20,533 bases of DNA from Spirochaetaceae bacterium. Lineage in GTDB: Bacteria > Spirochaetota > Spirochaetia > DSM-27196 > SLST01. This document shows, piece by piece, positions 1 through 8,138 of this stretch. Under the pieces are notes generated by a model. The model was given only the letters and a program-made list of their open reading frames with translations. It was not told the origin of the DNA and did no database searches. A program made the translations under genes and the position numbers. Within the stretch, counting starts at the first letter, position 1, and the number at the start of each line of letters is the position of its first letter. The stretch covers positions 1-20,533 of the forward strand of contig SKVA01000269.1 of NCBI GenBank assembly GCA_007129695.1. The letters run 5' to 3'.

Positions 1-1801
<1,801 letters not shown>

Positions 1802-1885
1802 ACTACCTCCATACAGTCAGTCTCCAGCGTGGGCATTCGGCGGGCCGGTGAACCACCGGCCCGTCCAGGTAGAGACTCGAATGCC
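1802..1885 (-). promoter_or_regulatory. Structured dnaK leader: nested stem-loop with possible anti-Shine-Dalgarno
   Basis: In the dnaK transcript sense, an outer 8-bp stem (GGCATTCG at 1885-1878 with CGAATGCC at 1839-1832) encloses a perfect 10-bp hairpin (CGGGCCGGTG at 1863-1854, loop GTT, CACCGGCCCG at 1850-1841). The 14-nt one-sided bulge (1877-1864) contains CTACCT, complementary to the AGGTAG of the dnaK Shine-Dalgarno (1808-1803). It also contains AGTCTC, complementary to GAGACT at 1824-1819. The pairings are seen directly. A role in translation control, such as thermosensing, is inference. The stems could also be an mRNA-processing or stability element. Confidence 0.5.
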
Positions 1886-1897
1886 TACGATGCAGAC

Positions 1898-1941
1898 CCC
1901 GCGATCGCGGGTGCGGCCCGGAGCCCTTCGACGCCGGGCCG
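1898..1941 (-). repeat. Two inverted repeats just after the hsp20 stop (possible attenuator or 3' stabiliser)
   Basis: Twelve nucleotides past the stop of the second hsp20 is an 8-bp stem (CGGCCCGG at 1914-1921, CCGGGCCG at 1934-1941, 12-nt loop). A perfect 14-nt palindrome, CCCGCGATCGCGGG, follows at 1898-1911. There is no T-run in either direction, so this does not look like a standard intrinsic terminator. A processing or stability element that gives hsp20 and dnaK different mRNA levels is a reasonable inference. Confidence 0.4.
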
Positions 1942-1952
1942 TGACAGCCTGC

Positions 1953-2303
1953 TCAGTTTGCTTTGACCTCGATACGGCGCCGCTTGACCTCGTCCTTGAG
2001 ATGGAGCGTCACCGTCAGAACGCCGTTCTCCATCCTTGCGTCGACCTTCTCGCGGTCGACTCGCTGATCGATCGTGTACGTCGCGCGGAAGTCGCCGCTT
2101 CGCCGCTCGCGGACCAGGTAGACCCGATCACCCTCGGCTTCGGGGCGCCGGCCGGTCACGCTCAGCGTGTCGCCGTCGATGTTGAGCTCGATGCTGTTCT
2201 TGTCGACCCCGGGCATCTCGAGCTGCAGGATGACCGCATCATTCTCCTCGGCGATGCTGCACACCGGCCGAACCGTTCTCTTCTCAATAGCCGTCGCTGC
2301 CAT
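1953..2303 (-). CDS. Small heat-shock protein, Hsp20/alpha-crystallin family (short paralogue)
   Basis: This 116-aa protein is almost entirely an alpha-crystallin domain (about residues 14-102). It carries the strand motifs LQLEMPGVDKNSIEL and MENGVLTVTL and a C-terminal I-x-V tail (IEV, 111-113) of the kind that bridges dimers in sHsp oligomers. The family consists of ATP-independent holdases that keep denatured proteins refoldable by DnaK. The N-terminal arm is very short (about 13 residues), which may limit oligomer size (inference). The start at 2303 has a GGAGGAGG ribosome-binding site and lies 24 nt after the longer hsp20, so the two are co-transcribed. dnaK follows on the same strand. 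Confidence 0.93.
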   Translation of the reverse strand: MAATAIEKRTVRPVCSIAEENDAVILQLEMPGVDKNSIELNIDGDTLSVTGRRPEAEGDRVYLVRERRSGDFRATYTIDQRVDREKVDARMENGVLTVTLHLKDEVKRRRIEVKAN

Positions 2304-2327
2304 ATGCTTCCTCCTCCATTTCTTCAG

Positions 2328-2786
2328 TTACTTCACGCTCACGGCGATCTGCCGCGGCTTTGCCTCTTCCATCTTGGGTAGCGTGACCGTCAGTACGCCG
2401 TCGCGCATCCGCGCGTCGATCTTGCCGGCGTCCACCCCGCGGGGCAGGCTGATCGTCCGCTGGAAGCTGCCGGACCACGTCTCCTTGCGGTAGACCTTAC
2501 CCTTCGACTCGGTCGACTCGCGCTTCTCACCCTTGATCGTCAGCACGTTGTTCGCGACCGAAATGTCCAGGTCCTTCTTGTCTACTCCCGGCAGATCGAC
2601 GTCTACCGAGAAGCTGTCCTGGTGCTCGACGACGTCGAGCGCCGGCGAAAAGTCCCGCTCGAACAGCCCTTCGGTGAAGAGCCTGCGCGCCGACGGATCG
2701 AACATCTCGTCGATCTCCTGGCGGATCCGTTCGAGCTCGCCCATCGGATCCCACGCACCGTTTCGTGTCCTTCGTACAATGTTCAT
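2328..2786 (-). CDS. Small heat-shock protein, Hsp20/alpha-crystallin family (long paralogue)
   Basis: This 152-aa protein has an N-terminal arm with the usual class A pattern (MNIVRRTRNG, then WDPMGELERIRQEIDEMF), an alpha-crystallin domain at about residues 48-140 (VDVDLPGVDKKDLDISV, ARMRDGVLTVTLPK) and a C-terminal I-x-V motif (IAV, 147-149). It is a cytosolic holdase chaperone. AGGAGG at 2792-2797 sits 5 nt before the ATG and fixes the start. It is the first gene of the minus-strand chaperone unit and has a sigma-54-type promoter 38 nt upstream. Its sequence clearly differs from the second hsp20, so this is not a recent tandem duplication. Confidence 0.95.
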   Translation of the reverse strand: MNIVRRTRNGAWDPMGELERIRQEIDEMFDPSARRLFTEGLFERDFSPALDVVEHQDSFSVDVDLPGVDKKDLDISVANNVLTIKGEKRESTESKGKVYRKETWSGSFQRTISLPRGVDAGKIDARMRDGVLTVTLPKMEEAKPRQIAVSVK

Positions 2787-2805
2787 ACCATCCTCCTCGT
2801 GTTCA

Positions 2806-2817
2806 GGGCCGTGGCCC
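2806..2817 (-). promoter_or_regulatory. Short hairpin in the hsp20 5' leader
   Basis: GGGCC-AC-GGCCC on the transcript strand forms a small GC-rich stem. It lies between the predicted sigma-54 start site (about 2824) and the Shine-Dalgarno at 2792-2797. It would sit close to the 5' end of the mRNA and could protect it. It does not cover the ribosome-binding site. Function is inferred only. Confidence 0.35.
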
Positions 2818-2830
2818 GTTTACGCCTACT

Positions 2831-2851
2831 ATGATGCAGGAAGCGTGCCAA
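2831..2851 (-). promoter_or_regulatory. Sigma-54 (-24/-12) promoter for the hsp20-hsp20(-dnaK) unit
   Basis: The minus strand reads TTGGCACGCTTCCTGCAT. This matches the RpoN consensus YTGGCACG-N4-TTGCW at every position but one (CTGCA for TTGCA). The GG (2849-2848) and GC (2837-2836) have the obligatory 10-nt separation. The predicted start is near 2824, giving a leader of about 38 nt with a strong ribosome-binding site. Such promoters need an ATP-dependent enhancer-binding protein, so expression is probably switched by a specific signal. No such activator gene is in the window. Confidence 0.72.
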
Positions 2852-2988
2852 GATCGCCTGAAAATGCATAACTCTATACTATTTAGTGAGATAGGTACTA
2901 TCCCGAAACGTTCCAGACGACGTCTAAGACCGTCCACGCCCCGCACATCGAGCAAAATGACGCACGCAGATCAACGCCGTACGATAGC

Positions 2989-3003
2989 GTATCAATTTGA
3001 CAC
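2989..3003. repeat. 15-nt palindromic element, copy 1 (GTATCA-ATT-TGACAC)
   Basis: This near-perfect dyad (GTATCA / TGACAC around a 3-nt centre) matches the element at 3090-3104 at 12 of 15 positions. The shared consensus is GTRTCAWTTTGACRC. Its centre is about 172 bp upstream of the predicted sigma-54 start of hsp20, a distance typical of an enhancer-type upstream activating site. It could equally be a repressor operator. Confidence 0.5.
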
Positions 3004-3012
3004 AAAAGGGCC

Positions 3013-3040
3013 AAATAAACCCGCGAACGGTGGGTTATTT
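3013..3040. repeat. Imperfect inverted repeat AAATAAACCC / GGGTTATTT
   Basis: The arms at 3013-3022 and 3032-3040 are complementary apart from one extra A in the left arm, with a 9-nt centre (GCGAACGGT). AT-rich outer arms and a GC-rich inner part are seen on both strands. It could be an operator or a weak bidirectional terminator. No gene is known to end here, which argues for an operator. Confidence 0.4.
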
Positions 3041-3089
3041 CGAAACGCAGCGATCCCGCTGCCGAGATTCGCCTGGCGGGCGTAGATTA

Positions 3090-3104
3090 GTGTCATTTTG
3101 ACGC
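3090..3104. repeat. 15-nt palindromic element, copy 2 (GTGTCA-TTT-TGACGC)
   Basis: This is the second copy of the GTRTCAWTTTGACRC dyad, centred 101 bp from copy 1. It overlaps by 5 nt the perfect palindrome at 3100-3113. It lies about 100-115 bp upstream of the putative mla -10 box and about 273 bp upstream of the hsp20 sigma-54 start. Confidence 0.5.
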
Positions 3105-3113
3105 ATATGCGTC
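3100..3113. repeat. Perfect 14-nt palindrome GACGCATATGCGTC
   Basis: The 14-nt core is perfectly self-complementary. After one mismatched pair (3099/3114) the symmetry continues for two more pairs (3097-3098 with 3115-3116). This is the typical form of a homodimeric regulator operator. Its target could be the mla operon or hsp20. The regulator is unknown. Confidence 0.45.
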
Positions 3114-3190
3114 GAATCGCACCGGCGCCCGACCGTGACCGACCGTGGCATCGGTCCGACTGCTGTCGCAGACCCTCTGCGGGAGGAAAC

Positions 3191-3219
3191 TTTCCCAGGC
3201 GCCAGGAACCGGTTATTAT
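3191..3219 (+). promoter_or_regulatory. Candidate promoter of the lipid-transport operon
   Basis: TATTAT at 3214-3219 is a good -10 match. TTTCCC at 3191-3196, exactly 17 nt upstream, is a weak -35. A start would fall near 3226, immediately inside the extended MCE reading frame, which opens after the TAG at 3220-3222. This resembles the -10 placement seen before pepP and purK in this window. Confidence 0.35.
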
Positions 3220-3297
3220 TAGCCTATCGCTATCGCAACGAAGGTACAGAGGGTCCGCCTCGCGCTCTTCTTTCTGGTCGTTATCGGAGCTTTCGCG

Positions 3298-4164
3298 GTG
3301 TTTGCGCTCGTCGTCGCCGGGGATACGCTGTTCAGACAGTACGACCGATACTTCATCCGGTACACCGATGAGTCGGTCGCGGGGCTCCAGTCGGGCGGAA
3401 CGGTCATCTACCAGGGTATCGCGGTCGGCGGCATCGAGTCGATCCGGATCGATCCCGAAGACATCCAGAGCATAGTAGTGACGATTTCGATCGAACGCGG
3501 CACGCCGATCAAGGACGACGTACGCGCCCAGATTGTTCCGGTCGGTATTACCGGGCTGTCACAGATCCAGCTTTCGGGCGGCACCCGCGACGCCGACACG
3601 CTCTCTCCCGGCGGTTTCATCCCCCCGTCTCCGTCGACGGTCGCGCAGGTCACCGAAACGATCCAGAGCGTACTCGAAGGGATGGAGCGCGTGCTGCTCG
3701 ATGTCTCCGGCGTGTTGTCGCAGATCGACCAGGACAGCGTCGGGAATATCCTCGGCAGGGTCGACTCGATCCTTGCGGCGAACGAGGCCCGGATCTCCGA
3801 CACGCTCGAGGAACTCAACCTTGCCGCGGCCGGACTCGCGCGGCTGACGACCGAGGCCGAACAGCTGATCGCGTCGACCCGTCGCGGGACCGAAACCGTC
3901 ATCGCCGGGCTCGAGGCCCAGGTCGACGCGTTCGCCTCAGAGATCGAGAGTTTCGGGCTCGGTCGGATCGGCGAAGAGGTGATCGCCCTGGTAGGTCAGG
4001 GTACGCAGATCGTCTCAGAGGTCGATCTGATCGTCAGGCGTAACCGGTCGACGGTCGACCGCAGCCTCGACCTGCTCCAGGACACGTTGCGGCTGCTCAA
4101 CGACGCGGCGTTCCAGATCAACGCCGATCCGTCAGTACTCGTCATTCCCGTGGAGCGCCGATGA
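3298..4164 (+). CDS. MCE-domain (MlaD-like) lipid-binding subunit of an ABC lipid transporter
   Basis: The MCE domain spans about residues 16-97 (FIRYTDESVAGLQSGG, VIYQGIAVGGIESI, VGITGLSQIQL). A long helical, partly coiled tail (about 115-280) follows, as in proteins that form hexameric tunnels for phospholipids across the periplasm. The GTG at 3298 has GGAG 8 nt upstream but would leave only a stub of the membrane anchor. The same frame stays open back to 3223. From about 3232 it encodes a basic stretch (KVQRVR) and a full hydrophobic helix ending in ALVVAG. No ATG, GTG or TTG exists there, so the true start is probably upstream of 3298 at a non-standard codon. The stop overlaps the next gene by ATGA. 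Confidence 0.9.
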   Translation: MFALVVAGDTLFRQYDRYFIRYTDESVAGLQSGGTVIYQGIAVGGIESIRIDPEDIQSIVVTISIERGTPIKDDVRAQIVPVGITGLSQIQLSGGTRDADTLSPGGFIPPSPSTVAQVTETIQSVLEGMERVLLDVSGVLSQIDQDSVGNILGRVDSILAANEARISDTLEELNLAAAGLARLTTEAEQLIASTRRGTETVIAGLEAQVDAFASEIESFGLGRIGEEVIALVGQGTQIVSEVDLIVRRNRSTVDRSLDLLQDTLRLLNDAAFQINADPSVLVIPVERR

Positions 4165-6284
4165 ACCGGTACGCACGCGCCACCGTCGTAGCCGTCGTCA
4201 TGGTCCTTGCGCTGTCGTCGTGCCTCACGCGACCCGAGCGACTCGTGTCGTACTACACGTTCGATTCGCTGCCCGAGACCGAGCGTGCCGAACTGCGCAT
4301 CGACACGCCGCACGACGCGAGCGTCCAGATCCTGGACACACGGGTCGCGCGCGCCTTCAGCCGGCCTCAGATCGTACTTCGCGGGATCGGCCCGTCGTTC
4401 GTCTATCTTAACGACCATCTCTGGGGCGTCGATCTGTCGGAGACGGTTGCCGATCTGATCGAGCGCCGAATCCGGTCGTACCGGATCTTTGGCCGGACGA
4501 CCCGCGAGTTCACGCGCGAACGCGTCGCGTACGAGCTTCGGTCGGCGATCGGCTCGATAGAGTACCTGGTCTTCGGCAACCAGCGCGTCGCGACCGTGGA
4601 GATCGACCTGACGCTCGTGCGGATGCACGACGAGCGCGAGGTCGTCCGTTACCGCAACCGAGCCGAAGCGCAGATTCCGGCCGACGATATCGGCGTGTTC
4701 GTCGCGGAGGCAAACCGTCTGATTGTCCGGGAGATCGACTCGTTCCTCGAGCGGGTACTCGGCTACCTTGCGACGGGCGAGGTCGTTCTGTTCGATGCGC
4801 CGGATACGCGTACCGACTCGGCGGCTGATCTGCCGGAGGCCGGCACCACCGCCGAAGGAGTTGGCGAGCTCCTGCTCTCCGGGCTCGGGCCGGCTGCGAA
4901 TCAGCCGTTCTTCACGGTCCGCCGCACCGATACCGGCGATGAGCGGACCGGTCGCTTCGGAGTTTCGATGACGCTCGAAGCGGGCCGCTACACCGTCGAG
5001 TACGGTGACGGTCCGACCGACCGGCGAATGAGGACCGACGGAGTCGAAATCGTACCACGCAGGCGCACCGTCCTCGAGCCGACGTGGTCGGTGCTGACGG
5101 TCAGCGTCGTGGACTCGACGCGGCGTCCGGTCCGTGTGCGCTACGACCTGTTCGAGTCAGAGACGGGCAGGAGCTACGGTGGAGCGCTCTCTCCGTCCGA
5201 GGCGCTCGCCTCCGCTCAGCGTGTCTGGGTGCTCCGTCCTGGCAGGTACAAGGTTGTGCTCAACAGCCTGCCTTTTGCGACGCTCGAGGACTTTGTGACC
5301 GTCAGCCTTGTCGCCGGTCGCAGCGAAGAGCTCACGATCGTCGTCGACGTCGATGAGACGAGCGGTGCGGTCGTCCTGCGTGGCGCCGGTAACATCGACA
5401 CCGAGGAGTCTGGTGACCCGACGTCACCGTTGTCGGTGTCGAGCGCGATCAACGCGTCCATCGCCTTTTCGCTCGACAACGCCGATGGTCGTGGCGAAAT
5501 AAGCACGCTGACGGTGGTCGACTCCGAGATCGAGACCGATCTCACGTACGAGATTTCGCCGCTGCGGTACGAACTGCGCAATCTTGTCGCGCTCGGTCTG
5601 AGCGCTACCGATGGCGCTCCGCTGCGCGTGACGTCGGACCGCGCGCGCCTGCGCAACACGCTACTCTACGCGATCACCCCAGTCTACGGGTTCTACACCA
5701 GGGTCGACGCCGATACGACCTTCTTTGGCGAACGGCTGCTCTTCGAAGAGCCAACCGGCTACGTCAAACGCGACGGCGATCGCGAGATCGCCCGGGAGTC
5801 CGACGCGCGTACGGTGCGTCTGTCGCCGCCGTTCATGCCGCTGTTCCTGCGCGAAGGCGTCGGGCTCAGCGTTCAGGCGGTGCGCACTCCCCGGGTCGAA
5901 CTCGGTCTGCGCGGCGGGCTCGGTGCGGCGCAGACGATCCGTCTTGAGACGTTCGAGCCGGCGGGAACCGAGACGATCGACGACGAACTGTACGCGGTCT
6001 ACGAGCGAGCGGAGACCGTGAACGATGTCGGACTCGAGTTCTCCGCGTTTGCCACGGTCATCCCGTTCGCGAATGCTACGATTACCTCGACAGCAGATGT
6101 CTTTGTGCCCTTCGACGCCGGACGGCGCTGGTCGCTCCTGCTCGAAAGCACCGTGAACGTCGTGGTCATCAACAACGTGTCGCTGCTCTACCGGGTGACG
6201 CTGCGCAATACCTCTCAGCCGGCGGCCGAGCGACTGGTCCAGGAACATGGGATCTTCGTACGGCTCAACTACCTGTTGCGATGA
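4161..6284 (+). CDS. Lipoprotein with PqiC-like domain fused to a C-terminal beta-barrel-like region
   Basis: This 707-aa protein has a signal peptide with lipobox L18-S-S-C21. Residues 25-205 resemble the ABC-transport auxiliary lipoprotein family (PqiC/DUF330), for example YYTFDSLPE, NDHLWGVDLSETVADLIERR and LVFGNQRVATVEIDL. Two beta-rich modules with the turn AGRYTVEY / PGRYKVVL (about 265-310 and 352-398) recall PEGA or carboxypeptidase-regulatory folds. From about 428 to the end are repeated amphipathic beta strands with polar turns (NASIAFSLDN, VGLEFSAFATVIPF, NVSLLYRVTLRN, FVRLNYLLR), resembling an outer-membrane barrel of the DUF3078 kind. PqiC-type lipoproteins anchor MCE tunnels at the outer membrane. 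The gene lies between the MCE and permease genes and overlaps both by ATGA, so it is probably the outer-membrane part of this transporter. The barrel call is by pattern, not alignment. Confidence 0.8.
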   Translation: MNRYARATVVAVVMVLALSSCLTRPERLVSYYTFDSLPETERAELRIDTPHDASVQILDTRVARAFSRPQIVLRGIGPSFVYLNDHLWGVDLSETVADLIERRIRSYRIFGRTTREFTRERVAYELRSAIGSIEYLVFGNQRVATVEIDLTLVRMHDEREVVRYRNRAEAQIPADDIGVFVAEANRLIVREIDSFLERVLGYLATGEVVLFDAPDTRTDSAADLPEAGTTAEGVGELLLSGLGPAANQPFFTVRRTDTGDERTGRFGVSMTLEAGRYTVEYGDGPTDRRMRTDGVEIVPRRRTVLEPTWSVLTVSVVDSTRRPVRVRYDLFESETGRSYGGALSPSEALASAQRVWVLRPGRYKVVLNSLPFATLEDFVTVSLVAGRSEELTIVVDVDETSGAVVLRGAGNIDTEESGDPTSPLSVSSAINASIAFSLDNADGRGEISTLTVVDSEIETDLTYEISPLRYELRNLVALGLSATDGAPLRVTSDRARLRNTLLYAITPVYGFYTRVDADTTFFGERLLFEEPTGYVKRDGDREIARESDARTVRLSPPFMPLFLREGVGLSVQAVRTPRVELGLRGGLGAAQTIRLETFEPAGTETIDDELYAVYERAETVNDVGLEFSAFATVIPFANATITSTADVFVPFDAGRRWSLLLESTVNVVVINNVSLLYRVTLRNTSQPAAERLVQEHGIFVRLNYLLR

Positions 6285-7360
6285 TGCGTGCCACGATCCG
6301 ATTGTCCGGCTCGTCTCTGACCATTACGGGGACCGTTGACCGGACGACGGTGAGCGAACTCCATCGGGCGTACCGCAAGCTTGGGCGGATGCGCGTCGCT
6401 TCCATTGACGTCGCCGCCGTCGACCGGATCGACAGCGCCGGTGTCGCGTTCCTGGACGAAATACGCTCGGGCTCCGGCGACCCGCCTGCGATCGTCGGAG
6501 CGAAGGAAGCGGTTCAGGGTCTCATCGATCTGCTGGACACCGGTTCGGTGCCCGCGAGGCCCGAGGTTGCGCGTGAACCGTGGCTCGGGAGGCTAGGCGG
6601 CGTGCTCATCGACGGGTGGCAAGCCGCGGCGGCGCAGCTCAGGCTTTCGTCGGCGATCATGTTCTGGTCGCTCGCGGCGCCGCTAGACCGGCGGTCGCGA
6701 CGCCGCGGCGCGATCGCCGCGCAGTGTCGTACGATCGGTTCATCGGCCGTGCCGATCGTGGGTTTCCTGTCGCTCATCATCGGCGTGATCGTCGTGCTGC
6801 AGGCGGTGCTCCAATTGCGGCAGTTCGGCGCCGACATCTTCGTCGTGGACCTGCTCGCGTTGTCGGTCAGCCGTGAGATGGGGCCGCTTATCACTGCGAT
6901 CGTCGTCGCGGGGCGTAGCGGGTCGGCGATCGCGGCGCAGATCGCGACGATGAAGGTGACCGAGGAGCTTGACGCGCTGACCGTGATGGCGCTCGACCCG
7001 GTCAGGTACGTCATGGTACCGATGCTCATCGGAATGCTGATATCGATCCCCTTGCTCACCGCACTGTCGATCATGGTCGGAATCGTCGGTGGAATGGTCG
7101 TGTCGGCAATCACCGTTGGACTCGCCTTCGAGACGTTCATAGCGCGGCTCACCGACGTACTGGGATTCATTGACCTGTTCATCGGGATCGGGAAGAGTTT
7201 CTTCTTCGGAGCGGCCATCGTGTTCACCGCGTGCTACTGCGGTATGCGTTCGCACGGCGGATCTGAGGGCGTCGGGCGAGCGACAACCCAGTCGGTTGTG
7301 GCGTCGATCTTCGCGGTCATCGCGCTCGACGCGGTGTTCAGTCTTTTCTACCTGATATGA
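6281..7360 (+). CDS. mlaE: STAS-MlaE fusion: permease of the MCE lipid ABC transporter
   Basis: This 359-aa protein has an N-terminal STAS domain (about 1-88, with D51-S-A-G54 at the place of the usual phosphoacceptor loop) followed by an MlaE permease domain (about 105-359). The permease part shows the conserved SREMGPLITAIVVAGRSGSA block (197-216), the MKVTEELDAL coupling helix (224-233) and several membrane helices. MlaE is the inner-membrane core that passes phospholipid between bilayer and MCE tunnel. The STAS domain corresponds to separate MlaB in E. coli, so one polypeptide replaces two subunits, a form known in several phyla. The start at 6281 overlaps the previous stop (ATGA). MlaF follows 13 nt after the stop. 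Confidence 0.93.
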   Translation: MMRATIRLSGSSLTITGTVDRTTVSELHRAYRKLGRMRVASIDVAAVDRIDSAGVAFLDEIRSGSGDPPAIVGAKEAVQGLIDLLDTGSVPARPEVAREPWLGRLGGVLIDGWQAAAAQLRLSSAIMFWSLAAPLDRRSRRRGAIAAQCRTIGSSAVPIVGFLSLIIGVIVVLQAVLQLRQFGADIFVVDLLALSVSREMGPLITAIVVAGRSGSAIAAQIATMKVTEELDALTVMALDPVRYVMVPMLIGMLISIPLLTALSIMVGIVGGMVVSAITVGLAFETFIARLTDVLGFIDLFIGIGKSFFFGAAIVFTACYCGMRSHGGSEGVGRATTQSVVASIFAVIALDAVFSLFYLI

Positions 7361-7373
7361 TGACGGAGACCCG

Positions 7374-8138
7374 ATGATAGAGCCTATCGACGGACCCGAA
7401 CCCGAACAGGCGGCGGTTTCGATCCACGACCTTCGCGTCCGGTTCGGAGACACCGACGTGTTGCGCGGGGTCAGCGCCCGGTTCGTGCGCGGTGAGATCG
7501 CGGTCGTGCTCGGAGCGAGCGGGTCGGGGAAGACCACCCTGCTGAAGCACATCCTGGGGTTGCTGCGCCCGCAGCACGGACGCGTGGAGGTGCTCGGGGT
7601 CGAACTGGCCGATGCTACGGAGTCGGAGCTTGCCGCGGTTCGCAGGCGAATGGGCGTGCTGTTCCAGCAGGGAGCGCTCTTGAACTCCGCGACCGTGTTC
7701 GAAAACGTCCGCATACCGCTCGAGCAGCACGCCTTGCTGCCCGAAGCGGTGATGGACCGAATCGTGCGCACCAAACTCGCGCTCGTTGGGCTCGAGTCGT
7801 CCGAAGCGGCCCTCCCGTCGGAGCTGTCGGGTGGAATGCGTAAGCGCGCGTCGCTCGCTCGGGCGCTCGCGCTCGACCCCGATCTCCTGCTGTGCGACGA
7901 GCCGTCGTCGGGGCTCGACCCCGTGACCGCGCGGTCGCTCGATCAGCTGCTCCGTGATCTTCAGCGTCGGCTCGGGATGACGATGATTGTGATCTCGCAC
8001 GACATGGCCGGTATGCGCCGTACCGCCGATCGAGTCTTCTTCCTGCAGCGCGGACAGATCGTGTTCACCGGTACCGTCGATGAAGCCGATGCGTGCGAGG
8101 TCCAAGAGGTGCGCGACTTCCTCAGCGCGGCGGTATAG
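7374..8138 (+). CDS. mlaF: ATP-binding subunit of the MCE lipid ABC transporter (MlaF)
   Basis: This 254-aa ABC ATPase has all its motifs: Walker A GASGSGKT (47-54), Q-loop (FQQG, 97-100), signature LSGGM (151-155) with the MlaF-style LSGGMRKRASLARAL continuation, Walker B LLLCDE (171-176), and H-loop ISHD (207-210). It pairs with the STAS-MlaE permease and powers lipid transfer through the MCE tunnel. The start at 7374 has GGAG at 7365-7368, 5 nt upstream. It is the last gene of the four-gene unit, and its stop lies in a hairpin (8124-8145). Confidence 0.95.
   Translation: MIEPIDGPEPEQAAVSIHDLRVRFGDTDVLRGVSARFVRGEIAVVLGASGSGKTTLLKHILGLLRPQHGRVEVLGVELADATESELAAVRRRMGVLFQQGALLNSATVFENVRIPLEQHALLPEAVMDRIVRTKLALVGLESSEAALPSELSGGMRKRASLARALALDPDLLLCDEPSSGLDPVTARSLDQLLRDLQRRLGMTMIVISHDMAGMRRTADRVFFLQRGQIVFTGTVDEADACEVQEVRDFLSAAV

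Larger units (their letters stand above)
2787..3231. other. Divergent intergenic regulatory region between hsp20 and the mla operon
   Basis: This stretch of about 445 bp has no credible gene and is clearly more AT-rich than its surroundings, especially 2860-3060. Besides the separately listed elements it holds small inverted repeats GATAG-GTA-CTATC (2890-2902) and AGACG-A-CGTCT (2915-2925), and a half-site CAAAATGACGC at 2953-2963. Short open frames here lack coding character and ribosome-binding sites. The density of dyads suggests several regulator-binding sites acting on hsp20 (leftward), the lipid-transport operon (rightward), or both. Confidence 0.6.

Noticed and set aside
1802..1952. 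CIRCE (HrcA) operator upstream of dnaK
   Set aside because: No TTAGCACTC-N9-GAGTGCTAA or close variant is present. The inverted repeats here have unrelated sequences.
2997..3025. TTGACA at 2997-3002 as a plus-strand -35 for the mla operon
   Set aside because: No -10 match occurs 16-18 nt downstream. The TTGACA is better explained as part of the palindromic 15-nt element.
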